Assembly (NCBI RefSeq): GCF_006494365.1
Contig: NZ_VHIP01000001.1
Location: 620,001-684,000, forward strand
Source of the DNA: Aestuariibacter sp. GS-14
GTDB lineage: Bacteria > Pseudomonadota > Gammaproteobacteria > Enterobacterales > Alteromonadaceae
Length of the DNA stretch: 64,000 bases
Direction of reading: 5' to 3'
This document shows, piece by piece, positions 17,630-26,721 of the stretch; within the stretch, counting starts at the first letter, position 1, and each line of letters opens with the position of its first letter. Below the pieces are notes generated by a model, which made no database searches, was not told the origin of the DNA, and saw nothing but the letters and a program-made list of their open reading frames with translations. A program made the translations under genes and the position numbers.

Positions 17630-17856
17630 CCGTGAAAGTAAAATGTCCAACCTGTAAGACCGATGTTGTTTGGTCAGCTGAGAGTGAATTCCGTCCGTTT
17701 TGCAGTAAAAAATGCCAGTTGATTGATTTAGGGGAATGGGCGTCGGAAGAAAAAGTCATTTCAACTCCGTCGCAGGAACCGCTTGCAGAAGAAATCGATA
17801 TCGAAGAAATCGAAGCCATGCTTGCTCAGCAGCAAGATGACTTTTTTAAACACTAG
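17623..17856 (+). CDS. yacG: DNA gyrase inhibitor YacG (zinc-binding)
   Basis: A small protein (77 residues) with a treble-clef zinc site formed by CPTC near the N-terminus and CSKKC about 15 residues later, then the [11 protein letters not shown] segment and an acidic tail. In E. coli YacG binds GyrB and blocks DNA binding by gyrase. Translation starts at a GTG overlapping the end of zapD (17623) or at a second GTG at 17632; neither has a clear Shine-Dalgarno sequence, which fits coupled translation. Confidence 0.93.
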   Translation: MLTVKVKCPTCKTDVVWSAESEFRPFCSKKCQLIDLGEWASEEKVISTPSQEPLAEEIDIEEIEAMLAQQQDDFFKH

Positions 17857-17863
17857 AGGTGAT

Positions 17864-18727
17864 ATGTTGCAAAAAATTGCGATTGTTGGCGGAACCCACG
17901 GCAACGAAATGAGCGGCATTCAGTTGGTAAGCAACTGGTTGCGACACGGCGTTCCTTCTTCATTTAATGATCTGGACATTACCTGCTTATTTGCCAATAC
18001 CAAGGCCATGGAAGCGAATGTTCGGTTTTTGGAAGAAGATCTGAACCGACAGTTCACTCCGCAAAAACTTGCAGCTACCCCATCCTGCCTGGAAGCGCGT
18101 CTGGCTCATGAATTAAATGAAAAGCTGGGGCCAAAGGGTAACTCAGACTTTGATTTGGTGATTGATATTCACAATACCACCAGCAGTATGGGCGCAACGC
18201 TGATTATTCTGGAAGCCGATGAATTCCACGTGCAACTGGCCCGCTATGTAAAACACCACATGCCCGAAGCCAATGTGCTGGTAGAGGACGAAAAGCCGAC
18301 TCAGGAACATCCGTATCTGTGTACCCTGGGCAATCGCGGTCTGATGATTGAAGTTGGCGCACAACCTCAGGGTTTGCTGCGTGCAGATGTGTATGCGTTA
18401 ACCGAAAAAATGGCCGTTGTGATCCTGGCGTTTATTCAGCAATACAATCAAAACAATGTGCCAGCGCTACCACCGTGTGACGCATTTCGTTTTATAGAAA
18501 ACATATTGTATCCACGGGATGAGGCAGGACATCGTTTGGCAATGATCCACCCTAACCTGCAGGATCAGGATTTTAGCGAACTCAAATCAGGCATGCCGGT
18601 ATTCACGCATTTCGATGGTTCCCAAGAAAACTGGCAAGGCGACACTGTGTTTCCGCATTTTATTAACGAAGCGGCCTACCATAAATTACACGTAGCATTT
18701 GCCACGGCCACCAAAACACAGTTATAA
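17864..18727 (+). CDS. Aspartoacylase (succinylglutamate desuccinylase/aspartoacylase family)
   Basis: A predicted zinc carboxypeptidase-fold enzyme that deacylates N-acetyl-aspartate or a related N-acyl amino acid. Zinc motif HGNEMSG is at the N-terminus; the arginine motif DLNRQF and the second zinc ligand in VIDIHNTTSSMG follow. EVGAQPQGLLRAD carries the region of the catalytic glutamate. AGAGG lies 8 bp before the ATG at 17864, giving 287 residues; this start was preferred to an upstream in-frame ATG inside yacG. It follows yacG by 7 bp and may be cotranscribed. The exact substrate cannot be told from sequence. Confidence 0.88.
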   Translation: MLQKIAIVGGTHGNEMSGIQLVSNWLRHGVPSSFNDLDITCLFANTKAMEANVRFLEEDLNRQFTPQKLAATPSCLEARLAHELNEKLGPKGNSDFDLVIDIHNTTSSMGATLIILEADEFHVQLARYVKHHMPEANVLVEDEKPTQEHPYLCTLGNRGLMIEVGAQPQGLLRADVYALTEKMAVVILAFIQQYNQNNVPALPPCDAFRFIENILYPRDEAGHRLAMIHPNLQDQDFSELKSGMPVFTHFDGSQENWQGDTVFPHFINEAAYHKLHVAFATATKTQL

Positions 18728-18732
18728 CATTT

Positions 18733-18755
18733 TGGCAGCGGCATTGCCGCTGCCA
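18733..18755 (+). terminator. Terminator-like hairpin after the aspartoacylase gene
   Basis: TGGCAGCGGC and GCCGCTGCCA form a perfect 10-bp stem with loop ATT, followed by TCTTAT. The stem is strong and the T-run weak. Confidence 0.7.
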
Positions 18756-19177
18756 TCTTATATTCCCCTTTCCAGTCTTCTGATTTCACTCGCCTGTTTC
18801 TGCTGCATTAAAACAGTCAATAGAATATTGCTTAATATAATCAAAAATCTATATACAAAAATAGATAAATGCAAATTCAAAAATAGACCATTTATTTGAT
18901 TTATATACCTAAATACCGCATTTACCAATATAAAAGTAACCTTTAGGCGAATTGCTGTTTCACAAAGGACTGCTACAATCAATTGAGTTAAATAAATGTA
19001 AATTCCGGCACTAAGACTGATTCAAAGCCGAGAATTAACAACGAATAGTGTTTAATTAATCAAACACAAAACCAATAGCGACAGCCTTGGAACAAAGCAA
19101 ATTTGCAGCAGGGGCAAGAACTAGCAAATAGTGCTTTCATGGATGAACTTCCGGGGTATAACACTGAGGAATTATTC
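18756..19177. other. AT-rich spacer before the chemoreceptor gene
   Basis: No convincing gene. The stretch is strongly AT-rich (for example atataatcaaaaatctata near 18835). An in-frame TTG at 19103 and an ATG at 19139 could extend the chemoreceptor gene, but both lack a good ribosome-binding site. Promoter boxes were not resolved. Confidence 0.45.
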
Positions 19178-20485
19178 ATGTTTATATCTTTAGCCAAGCA
19201 TAAGGCTGAAGTTGCTAAGCTGTCAGCCATTGCTGATACTCAGCTTCAAATAATCGATTCAATCAAGCATTGTGTTGCCACCATCCTATTTACCCCCAAT
19301 GGCGATATTCTGGAAACCAGTTCTCTGTTTCGCCAGGCGATGGGCTTCAGTGAAGCAGATCTTAAAGGCAAACATCACAGTATGTTTTGTGTAGGAAACT
19401 ACGCGAAGACTCCTGAATATTCTGCATTGTGGCAAAAATTACGCGATGGAAGATGTCAGGCTGGTACATTTAACCGTCGCAAAGCGGATGGTGACATAAT
19501 CTGGTTGGAGGCTATTTACATACCGATTAAGGATGCTCAAAACCGGGTAGTATCGGTAATGAAGATCGCTTTTGATGTAACAGATCAAGTTAAAGAAGCG
19601 AGCACACTAAAGGCGGTTAACAAAGCACTGGATACCTCGATGGCGGTGATCGAATTTGAACCCGACGGCACCATTATTACAGCCAACAAAAACTTCACTG
19701 CCACTGTAGGCTATTCTCTTGACCAAATAAGAGGTAAGAATCACGCTATATTTTGTACCCGGGATTTTAAGGAACAATTCCCCAATTTTTGGGCTTCGCT
19801 TGCCAATGGCGTACATCAGTCTGGTTTATTTGAACGCAAAGATGCCCGAGGCAACTCGGTTTGGCTGGAAGCGACTTATAATCCCATTAAGGGCCCTGAT
19901 GGTAACGTATTTAAGGTCATTAAATTTGCTTCAAATGTAACTAAACAGGTTGAATCAAAGAATCTGATTGCCCAGGCAGCTGAGCTTGCGTTTGCCACCG
20001 CAGAAGAAACCGCACAAATTGCCAAACAAGGCAGCGAGTTGCTGGATAGCTCGGTGAATGTGTCTGATGCTACGCAACACGAAGTAGACACAACTAATGC
20101 GCTCATGAGCAAGCTTCACGAGCAATCTGGCAGTATAGAACAGATAGTGTCTACCATCCGTTCGATTGCCGATCAAACCAATTTGCTAGCGCTAAACGCC
20201 GCAATTGAGGCAGCACGCGCGGGCGATCAGGGCCGCGGCTTTGCAGTGGTTGCAGATGAAGTTCGTCAACTTGCCAGTCGCACCAGCGAATCTACCGTAG
20301 AAATCGAATCGGTAGTAAGCGAAAACAAGCAACTTTCATCGAAGGCAACGGAGCAAATGATGAAAGTAAAAGCCAATGTTGAACAGAACAATCAGCAAAT
20401 TGCACAGGTGCAGGAAGTGATGAACGAGATCCTGAAAGGGGCCGAAAACGTGTCACAATCGGTGTCATCGATTATTCGTAAATAG
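19178..20485 (+). CDS. Soluble methyl-accepting chemotaxis protein with two PAS domains
   Basis: A cytoplasmic chemoreceptor (435 residues from the ATG at 19178, which has GAGGA 7 bp upstream; upstream in-frame TTG and ATG would lengthen it to 460). Two similar PAS domains occur at about 30-150 and 150-270, each with a PAC-like end ([19 protein letters not shown] and [19 protein letters not shown]). The signalling domain contains the near-invariant tip [20 protein letters not shown] followed by [15 protein letters not shown]. No membrane segment or CheR-tethering pentapeptide is seen. PAS domains suggest sensing of redox state, oxygen or a small ligand. No other chemotaxis gene is adjacent. 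Confidence 0.93.
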   Translation: MFISLAKHKAEVAKLSAIADTQLQIIDSIKHCVATILFTPNGDILETSSLFRQAMGFSEADLKGKHHSMFCVGNYAKTPEYSALWQKLRDGRCQAGTFNRRKADGDIIWLEAIYIPIKDAQNRVVSVMKIAFDVTDQVKEASTLKAVNKALDTSMAVIEFEPDGTIITANKNFTATVGYSLDQIRGKNHAIFCTRDFKEQFPNFWASLANGVHQSGLFERKDARGNSVWLEATYNPIKGPDGNVFKVIKFASNVTKQVESKNLIAQAAELAFATAEETAQIAKQGSELLDSSVNVSDATQHEVDTTNALMSKLHEQSGSIEQIVSTIRSIADQTNLLALNAAIEAARAGDQGRGFAVVADEVRQLASRTSESTVEIESVVSENKQLSSKATEQMMKVKANVEQNNQQIAQVQEVMNEILKGAENVSQSVSSIIRK

Positions 20486-20505
20486 ACGCTACGTCCTTCG
20501 TAATG

Positions 20506-20548
20506 AAAAGCGCTACGCGGTCTCTTCAATCTGCATAGCGCTTTTTTA
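20506..20548 (+). terminator. Terminator after the chemoreceptor gene
   Basis: AAAAGCGCTA and TAGCGCTTTT form the stem around a 20-nt loop, followed by more Ts. It may act for both converging genes. Confidence 0.75.
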
Positions 20549-20573
20549 CTCAGTGTTATTCGCAAAGAAACAG

Positions 20574-21389
20574 CTACTTAACGCCGTCCTGCTCTTTATG
20601 AGACTGCACATCAATTAAATTCAATTGCGCCATTTCGGGAATAGTTAGTTGAATTTTCGATTCAATAGCATCCAGCCTGGCAAAGTAGTCGCAATACCAA
20701 CGCGCTTTTTCCGCTAGCGTACTTTGCAATGGTGGGCCGTCTACACCGGTTTTCAAAGCGTAACGGGCAAGTTGCTGATTAATGTTGTCCATTGCTTGCT
20801 GGTCAATAACCAGCTTGTCTGAATCCATCGTGCCTAACGATGTAAGGATAGCCCCCGCAGACGTGGTTAACGTGGTTGAGATTGGCAAACCTAAATCGTC
20901 GTCTTCGAACTCTTCCACTAAGTTGGCCGAACTGGGGCCAATATAATAGTTAGATCTGGCATAGCGGAATTTTTTGCGTACCCGGTCTTTTATTTTATCA
21001 ATGGCAAGGTTAAGCCGTTCATAGCTGTCGTGATCGCTGCCAACCAGACTTTCATACATTTGCTGCACTGTGTCGGTTGCCAAATCTATACCGATGGTTG
21101 CCAGTAACGTAACCTGTGGCACCAGAGCATGTAGTCCCTCCGCATACTCCTGAACCAGTTCTGCCTGCGCAGGGGACAACTTCAACCACTGGCCGCCCAC
21201 AAACAACTGCTGCTGATGGTTTATCTGGTACATCGTTTGGTACTTTTTCAGCACGCGCAACTGATTGTCGCTAACCACCACGCCATACTGCAGGTCGACG
21301 TCACAGGCATAATGCGCATAAGCAGGTTGGAATACACTGCTCAGCACACTGAGCATCAGGAGCCAAAAGGAAATGAAGAAAAATTTCAT
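20574..21389 (-). CDS. YggN-like DUF2884 family periplasmic protein
   Basis: From the ATG at 21389 (AGGGG upstream) the product has 271 residues with a clear signal peptide (MKFFFISFWLLMLSVLSSVF, cleavage near AYA-HY). The mature part matches the YggN/DUF2884 pattern by eye: an early CDVDLQYGVVVSDNQLRV strand pair, then GGQWLKLSPAQAELVQEYAEGL and VPQVTLLATIGIDLATDTV. A DDD-containing acidic stretch follows, and a late Cys (WYCDYF) could pair with the early one. The family has no established function. The longer upstream frame lacks a signal sequence or ribosome-binding site and was not used. Confidence 0.8.
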   Translation of the reverse strand: MKFFFISFWLLMLSVLSSVFQPAYAHYACDVDLQYGVVVSDNQLRVLKKYQTMYQINHQQQLFVGGQWLKLSPAQAELVQEYAEGLHALVPQVTLLATIGIDLATDTVQQMYESLVGSDHDSYERLNLAIDKIKDRVRKKFRYARSNYYIGPSSANLVEEFEDDDLGLPISTTLTTSAGAILTSLGTMDSDKLVIDQQAMDNINQQLARYALKTGVDGPPLQSTLAEKARWYCDYFARLDAIESKIQLTIPEMAQLNLIDVQSHKEQDGVK

Positions 21390-21572
21390 ACCCCTATTGT
21401 GAAACCTGGCAATAAAATGAAAAGGCGCTTTAGACCAGAACACTAAAAATTCAGGTGAACTCTCAAGCCGATTTGTAGCGCAATTGATGAGGAAATTATA
21501 GCTGGCGATGAACCGCATACCAGCAAGCCTAACAACGTTTTACCTGATGGTTTGTAATGGTTGTTTAGCGAG

Positions 21573-22076
21573 CTACAAATTATTTCGCAGCATGTGCTGG
21601 CGTTCAAACGCTTCGCTTTGCGCCACCTGCAGTGCTTCAAGTTGCTTTTTACCCGACGCAATATCGGTCATGTCGTAAATCATCATACTGATATTGTCTA
21701 CCTTGCCTGTGGACGACACTAACGGTGATAAAATGATGTTCTGGTACATAAACTCTTCGCTACCGGTAATGGGCCGATAGTTAGAAAATTTGAATAAATA
21801 CGGGCGCTGCTCCCAAATCATAAACGCGCGGGTTTTTAAGCCAAACACCGGTTTGGCCTTTTGCTTAAACCAGTCTTTGTCAATGTCGGGAAATAAATCA
21901 AACAGGCACTTGTCACGTACATCCGACGGCAGACGCCCGCTGTGGCTTTCCATAAAGCCATTCCACATTTTCACGTTAAACTGCTTATCGAGCACCACTA
22001 TCCCAACGTCGACCGTTTGCAGCATATCGATGATCCAGTGAAACTCCTGCATTTCGCTAACAGCCAGTTCGCTCAC
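21573..22076 (-). CDS. PAS-domain protein coupled to a receiver-CheX gene
   Basis: A 167-residue cytoplasmic protein that is essentially one PAS domain (about 15-135: MLQTVDVGIVVLDKQFNVKM, LFDLFPDIDKDWF, then a PAC-like end NISMMIYDMTDIA) with a short C-terminal helix. It has no kinase, GGDEF or output domain. The GTG start shares a base with the TAG stop of the receiver-CheX gene, so the two proteins are made together and probably interact. It could be a sensor subunit feeding the response regulator. The ligand is unknown. Confidence 0.82.
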   Translation of the reverse strand: MSELAVSEMQEFHWIIDMLQTVDVGIVVLDKQFNVKMWNGFMESHSGRLPSDVRDKCLFDLFPDIDKDWFKQKAKPVFGLKTRAFMIWEQRPYLFKFSNYRPITGSEEFMYQNIILSPLVSSTGKVDNISMMIYDMTDIASGKKQLEALQVAQSEAFERQHMLRNNL

Positions 22077-23077
22077 TAAAAATCCTCCAACAAATGCGCC
22101 AACTTGTAGTTCATCACTTCCATTGATGACTCGGTAAACAACAAAATCAATTCACACACCACGTTATATCCTTCCAGGCCATATGAAATCTCAATGGCCA
22201 GTGTGCGTCGCCATTTGAGTTTGCCGGTATGAATAATGTCGGAGATATTTCTGTGTTGCCCCAACACCACGGGTTGCCCTTGCGCAAAGGAAATATCCAG
22301 TTGTTCGGCAATCCCACTTAAACAAGTTCCAATAAGAATACTGGCCGCATCCATGAGTAACTCCAGCTGTTTCTGGTCGTCTACCTCACCGGATATATTC
22401 AGGATTCTGGCCACATCCCCCAGGCTGGAATCACTTAAAATACACAGCGCTTCACCCTGCACTCCTGGACCAACAAAGCCCTGGCAGACTGCACTTACCC
22501 GCTCATGCGTTTCAATATCACTTAGCAGCATGTGCAGTTCAGTGACTTCGATAAGGTTAACGTTGGGGATAGGTAAATGCACAAACACATTTAGCGTTCT
22601 GGCCAAGTGATCGCCAGCGCGTCCCATGGCAATATTGGTGATTTCCTGATAACAGTCGCGAATATCCGGATCCAGCGGTGCGACCTCTGCTAACTCTTCG
22701 GGCTCAGCCGCCAGTAAACGATTGCTTGTTAGTACATCATGTAGTTCAGCAGCACTCACCGGCTTACGAATAAACGCTACTGCGCCTAACGCTTTTACTC
22801 TGTCGTGAGCTTCTGGTTGAACATCGCCCGAAATTACCACAACCTTCGTTTTTAGCCCTTGTTTTTGAATAGCCTGGAGAGTTTGGTAGCCGTCCATCAC
22901 TGGCATATTCAAATCGAGCAGGAGTAACTGACCTTTGCCTTCTTTCAGCGCATCAATGGCTTCCTGGCCGTCTTTTGCGAAGTGGATTGCTACATCCCAA
23001 TCCTGGGGTAAACACTTGGCTACCTGTTTGCGGGCTACCAGCGAGTCGTCACAGATCAATACAGAATACATAGCCAT
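22076..23077 (-). CDS. Response regulator with CheC/CheX-type phosphatase domain
   Basis: A 333-residue protein. Residues 1-125 are a receiver domain with the acidic pair DD (CDDSLVARKQ), the phosphorylated Asp in LLLLDLNMPVMDGYQ, the conserved Ser/Thr in VVISGD and Lys in FIRKP. Residues about 140-330 resemble the CheC/CheX family: a first active-site helix EITNIAMGRAGDHLA (E-x2-N pattern) and a related second helix LLMDAASILIGTCLSGIAEQ in which the motif is degenerate. CheC-type proteins dephosphorylate CheY-P. A receiver-CheX fusion may be a phosphate sink or an adaptor whose phosphatase activity depends on phosphorylation. Confidence 0.87.
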   Translation of the reverse strand: MAMYSVLICDDSLVARKQVAKCLPQDWDVAIHFAKDGQEAIDALKEGKGQLLLLDLNMPVMDGYQTLQAIQKQGLKTKVVVISGDVQPEAHDRVKALGAVAFIRKPVSAAELHDVLTSNRLLAAEPEELAEVAPLDPDIRDCYQEITNIAMGRAGDHLARTLNVFVHLPIPNVNLIEVTELHMLLSDIETHERVSAVCQGFVGPGVQGEALCILSDSSLGDVARILNISGEVDDQKQLELLMDAASILIGTCLSGIAEQLDISFAQGQPVVLGQHRNISDIIHTGKLKWRRTLAIEISYGLEGYNVVCELILLFTESSMEVMNYKLAHLLEDF

Positions 23078-23211
23078 CCAGAAGATAAAGAAGCGATAAA
23101 ATCAATTACATTTAGTCTCTTTAACGAATAGCAGTAGTCTGGTAAAAATCAATGTTTGTAGCCGAATTTATACGTGTTACGGCGACACTAAGTCAGTGCT
23201 GCTTTTCGCTC

Positions 23212-23946
23212 CTACAACAGCAACGGTAAAACCACGGCAGTCATCACGCCATTCAGACACAGTCCCACAGTGGCCAGTGCGCCCTGCACTTCCCCCATAT
23301 GAAGCGCTTTGGCAGTGCCCACCGCATGGCATACTGAACCCAGCGCCACACCTTGCGCTTCGGGCTGAGTTACGTTGAGCAGTTTATAGGTAAGCGGCGC
23401 TGCCAGTGCGCCAACTATTCCGGTAATGATCACAAACACAGCAGCCAAAGCGGGAATTCCCCCAATCATTGCACCGGTTTCCATCGCCAGCGGGCTGGTG
23501 ATGGATTTTACTAACATGGTTAGCTGGATGGCCATGGGCGCATCAAAGGCATATACCATCCACCAGGCAAGGACTGGCGCAATGATTCCGCCCGCAGCAA
23601 CACTTATCACCAGCGGCCAGCCAAGTTGGCGAATTCGCTGCCAGTGGTTAAACAAGGGTACGGCAAGCGCCACGGTGGCGGGCCCAAGCAACCAATGCAA
23701 TAAACTGGTATCCAAACGATATTGCTCTACCGGCGTACTGGTAACCGTTAAAAGCAACGCTATTCCAACTGCGGTAATGGTTAACGGATGAATAAGCGGA
23801 TGATTATTCAAGCGTCGAAATAACCACACTGCGCCAGCATATATCAGTAAGGTAATTGCCAGCCAAATAACACTGTGCAGACTCAGCGTGTTTTGAACGA
23901 CTTCCAGCAATTCATTCAGGGTAAGTTGAAGTGCATCGTGATTCAT
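23212..23946 (-). CDS. lrgB: LrgB-family membrane protein
   Basis: A 244-residue polytopic membrane protein of the LrgB/CidB/YohK family, the partner of LrgA-type holin-like proteins. Sequence hallmarks are the TPVEQYRL loop, the VKSITSPLAMETGAMIGGIP motif and the C-terminal GVALGSVCHAVGTAKALHMG. In Gram-positives and plants the pair influences murein hydrolase activity, and LrgAB has been linked to pyruvate or glycolate transport. The ATG overlaps the lrgA stop (ATGA), so the two are translationally coupled. Confidence 0.93.
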   Translation of the reverse strand: MNHDALQLTLNELLEVVQNTLSLHSVIWLAITLLIYAGAVWLFRRLNNHPLIHPLTITAVGIALLLTVTSTPVEQYRLDTSLLHWLLGPATVALAVPLFNHWQRIRQLGWPLVISVAAGGIIAPVLAWWMVYAFDAPMAIQLTMLVKSITSPLAMETGAMIGGIPALAAVFVIITGIVGALAAPLTYKLLNVTQPEAQGVALGSVCHAVGTAKALHMGEVQGALATVGLCLNGVMTAVVLPLLL

Positions 23947-24317
23947 TTACGCGAACCCCGATAATTGTTGCTCAGGATACGCTGCGCCACCCACGCAGTA
24001 AGGCCCATGCTGATTACCGTAGTTGCAACCAAGGCCAGTACAATGCCAATTAAATTTTGTTTCACCTCTGGCCAGAACAACATTACGCCTACCACCGCAG
24101 GCACAAATAACAGCGACATATGCCCGAGCAAAGGCTGAGAAGCATGCCCCATGCTTCCTGGCGATCGTCCTCGAAGCAGCAGGATCCCAAGTAGCAGTAA
24201 CATGCCCAACAGCGCCCCCGGTAGTGGCACACCTGTTAACTTAACCAGACAGTCTCCAATCAGATAACAGCAAACAATACCAACAAATCCCAATCCGTTG
24301 GCGACAACCTTTGGCAT
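23943..24317 (-). CDS. lrgA: CidA/LrgA-family holin-like protein
   Basis: From the ATG at 24317 (CAGGG upstream) this is a 124-residue membrane protein with four hydrophobic segments. It carries the family signature VPLPGALLGMLLLLGILL and FVPAVVGVMLF. The upstream in-frame extension has no ribosome-binding site. LrgA/CidA proteins are holin-like partners of LrgB; whether they form pores or a transporter is debated. The operon lies directly downstream of a LytTR regulator, as lrgAB does with lytSR or lytTR genes elsewhere. Confidence 0.92.
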   Translation of the reverse strand: MPKVVANGLGFVGIVCCYLIGDCLVKLTGVPLPGALLGMLLLLGILLLRGRSPGSMGHASQPLLGHMSLLFVPAVVGVMLFWPEVKQNLIGIVLALVATTVISMGLTAWVAQRILSNNYRGSRK

Positions 24318-24413
24318 ACACAACCCTGCAGAATTTAAACGCGTTTCATCATAACCGCCTGGCGCGCACACCACCAGCCGACTTGGGTCGTAGATAAAGG
24401 ATATAAGCAGTTA

Positions 24414-25283
24414 TTATGTAGGCCAGACTTTGCCATCGAGATAACGTAGGCATTGTGGCAGTAATCTGCGACTGATTTTCAATCGGCTGCCATCCTTCAG
24501 CTCAACATAGTTTACCGCCGGACTTAGCTTGGTAAGCCCTTTAACGTGATGCAGATTGATGATCACTGAGCGATTAACCCGTAAAAACCAGGATTGGGGT
24601 AAGCGCTGCGCTAATTCTGTTAGGGTGGATCGCACAATAAGGGTTTCTTCCTGGGTGTACACGCACATGTAATCTCCCGCAGCCTCAACATAGCGAATAC
24701 GTTGCCAGTCGACGCAGTGCCATCCACAACTGCTGCGCAGTGATATTTGATGATGCGGTGCGGTACTTCGCGTTTTCAACGCTGACAACTCCTGCAGTAA
24801 ACGCGCCGGTGAGCACGCTCGCTGCCAGCTCAACCGCTTTATTATCCATTGCCACTTCAGGGCATTAATTCGCGCATAATACGCGTCAATCAAATCCGTT
24901 ATTTGCCGCTGTCTCAGTTCCGTTGGTGCATCAGGCTGATAAAAGCGACTGATCCCTTTGGCAAAACCATCGATGGCCTGCTGGTTGTTGTAACCGCACA
25001 GCACACTGAGTTCGCAACGCGGCGCATCAAGCGATAGCAACGACAAATCGTGACTACCTACCACCAGAATTTTCAGACTGCCATGTTCGGCAACGCTCTC
25101 CTGCGTGCTGAGCCCGGGATGTTGCAAACGGGCCTGAAAACAAAACTGCGTGTGCAGATCCGTGGTAAATTCAAACTGACATTCAGGCAAAGTGAGTTCT
25201 TGCAAGCTAAGTGAAAAAGCCTGCGCCAGTTTACCCTGCGTCATAACGAACGTGATTGGCTCAGTTCGCGCTGCTGTTAACAC
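24414..25283 (-). CDS. LytTR-domain DNA-binding regulator with an unassigned N-terminal domain
   Basis: A 289-residue protein starting at a GTG with AAGGA 6 bp upstream. The C-terminal 100 residues are a LytTR domain: WQRIRYVEAAGDYMCVYTQE, then LTELAQRLPQSWFLRVNRSV and the INLHHVKGLTKLSP end. The N-terminal 185 residues contain no receiver aspartate pattern and no predicted membrane helix. It might bind a ligand (GSHDLSLLSLDAPRCELSVL). The gene lies 96 bp upstream of lrgA on the same strand, so it is the probable regulator of lrgAB. Confidence 0.85.
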   Translation of the reverse strand: MLTAARTEPITFVMTQGKLAQAFSLSLQELTLPECQFEFTTDLHTQFCFQARLQHPGLSTQESVAEHGSLKILVVGSHDLSLLSLDAPRCELSVLCGYNNQQAIDGFAKGISRFYQPDAPTELRQRQITDLIDAYYARINALKWQWIIKRLSWQRACSPARLLQELSALKTRSTAPHHQISLRSSCGWHCVDWQRIRYVEAAGDYMCVYTQEETLIVRSTLTELAQRLPQSWFLRVNRSVIINLHHVKGLTKLSPAVNYVELKDGSRLKISRRLLPQCLRYLDGKVWPT

Positions 25284-25297
25284 AGTGCTTCCTTATG

Positions 25298-25325
25298 AAA
25301 AAAGAGGCAGCCAACTGGCAGCCTC
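25298..25325 (-). terminator. Terminator of the DUF3718 gene
   Basis: GAGGCAGCC and GGCAGCCTC pair with one internal mismatch around AACT. On the minus strand the hairpin is followed by six Ts. It lies 21 bp after the DUF3718 stop and separates that gene from the LytTR gene. Confidence 0.8.
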
Positions 25326-25346
25326 AAGCCCAGGGAAAGGAAAAAC

Positions 25347-25685
25347 TTAGCGCTTTGCAGTGAGGCTGCGCTCAGCCAGATTGGTTCGCTTGGCAATGAT
25401 TGCGCCGGTTTGATTAGCGTTATTTAACATGGCAAAGCTATACATATCCTGGCCATTACACACCAATCCGTTGGCCAGTACGCGATAGCTAACACCGCTG
25501 CTTTTCACGGCTTTATGCAGTGCAATTCTACTGTCGTCTTTAATGGCCTCACACACCGCTACCAACTTTTGTTCCATCGCAGCAGACATAGTGGCAGCCT
25601 GAGCTGAGCTCATTGCAGCCATAACGCTTACAGACATCAATGCGGCAATAGCCAGTGGGGCAGAAATACGGTTACTTACTTTCAT
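25347..25685 (-). CDS. DUF3718-like secreted small protein
   Basis: A 112-residue protein with an Ala-rich signal peptide (about residues 1-30, ending SAQA-AT). Two cysteines (LVAVCEAIKDD and NGLVCNGQDMYSFA) probably form a disulfide. The CEAIKDD...CNGQDM pattern resembles the DUF3718 family of Alteromonadales and Shewanella, which has no known function. GAGGATAAGATC precedes the ATG. It has its own terminator and appears monocistronic. Confidence 0.75.
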   Translation of the reverse strand: MKVSNRISAPLAIAALMSVSVMAAMSSAQAATMSAAMEQKLVAVCEAIKDDSRIALHKAVKSSGVSYRVLANGLVCNGQDMYSFAMLNNANQTGAIIAKRTNLAERSLTAKR

Positions 25686-26017
25686 GATCTTATCCTCTGA
25701 TTAACTCGATGCTGCGCAGGGAAACACAGCAAGACTTTCCGGTACGCCCCTATACAGTAGAGACAGAACGTAAAAAGGTTGTCTCAGAAACGTTAAATTG
25801 CTGCTATTTGAGATTTTGCGATAAACGGGATATAACTGCAGTTAAACGGTCGGATTAACCTTCAGGTTAGTCGTGCAGACCACACAATTTGTAACATTCG
25901 AAGAAAGGAGCAGATTGATTCATTACTGCGTTTTGCGCATTGCTATGCTGCGTTCGGACACGCAACAGTGGATTAATCCGCGGATTGTCGCTTCGCAATC
26001 TGTATAAAGGAATAACC
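25686..26017. other. Spacer between the DUF3718 gene and the YiiX-like gene
   Basis: Divergent genes flank 332 bp in which no coding frame is convincing. Upstream ATGs in the frame of the YiiX-like gene exist from 25940, but the strong AAAGGA ribosome-binding site lies just before the GTG at 26018. Promoters for both genes are expected here; none was resolved. Confidence 0.4.
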
Positions 26018-26686
26018 GTGTTAACCCATAAACAATATGAGGAAGTAAAACACCTTATCGCACCGGGCGACATCATTGCCTTTGGTGGTACCAGTCTATT
26101 TTCTCGCTGGGCAAAATTCACTACCCGTTCAGTGGTTACCCACACCGCTCTGGTTGTAGATACGCCCGACACGCCAACTAACCAGCACCTCAACGACCTC
26201 ACTATGATTGAAGCAACGTCAATCAAAGGCAAAAAAGGGGTGATGTATAACTACGTGGGAGAACGCATTCGCACCTACAAGGGCGATATCTGGTGGTTGC
26301 CCCTTCACAACGATGCCAAAGCCTCACTGGAAGACAACTGGATTACCTTTCATGAATTCCTGGCTGACCAACTAAACAAATCCTACGATATATGGCAATT
26401 GTTTGGGGCAGCAATCGACACCTTCGACGACCACAAATGGTTCAAATGGCTAACCTACAACAGGCGTAAATTTAATCGCTGGTTTTGTTCTGAACTGGTG
26501 GCAGAAGGACTGCGACATGGCGGCATCCTGAATGAACTCAATGCGTCTGAAACAACGCCCAAGGATTTGTGTCAGTTTAATATTTACGATCGCCGATACG
26601 TGCAGCTAAAAGGCAAACCCAAAGCTATTCATGGATTTAACACACTCAATCCTGACGGATGGGGAAATATCGAAGATGCTGGATGA
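26018..26686 (+). CDS. YiiX-like permuted NlpC/P60 (papain-fold) hydrolase
   Basis: A 222-residue cytosolic protein from a GTG start with AAAGGA upstream. The permuted order, catalytic His first (SVVTHTALVVDTPD) and catalytic Cys late (NRWFCSELVAEGL), is that of the YiiX/YebB branch of NlpC/P60 hydrolases. The opening LIAPGDIIAFGGTSLFSRWAK is also typical. Family members cleave amide or thioester bonds in peptidoglycan or lipids, but no substrate is assigned. There is no signal peptide. It is convergent with the small unknown gene at 26722. Confidence 0.78.
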   Translation: MLTHKQYEEVKHLIAPGDIIAFGGTSLFSRWAKFTTRSVVTHTALVVDTPDTPTNQHLNDLTMIEATSIKGKKGVMYNYVGERIRTYKGDIWWLPLHNDAKASLEDNWITFHEFLADQLNKSYDIWQLFGAAIDTFDDHKWFKWLTYNRRKFNRWFCSELVAEGLRHGGILNELNASETTPKDLCQFNIYDRRYVQLKGKPKAIHGFNTLNPDGWGNIEDAG

Positions 26687-26721
26687 CAGGCCATTCAAGG
26701 AATGGCCGAGGTAACACCGCG

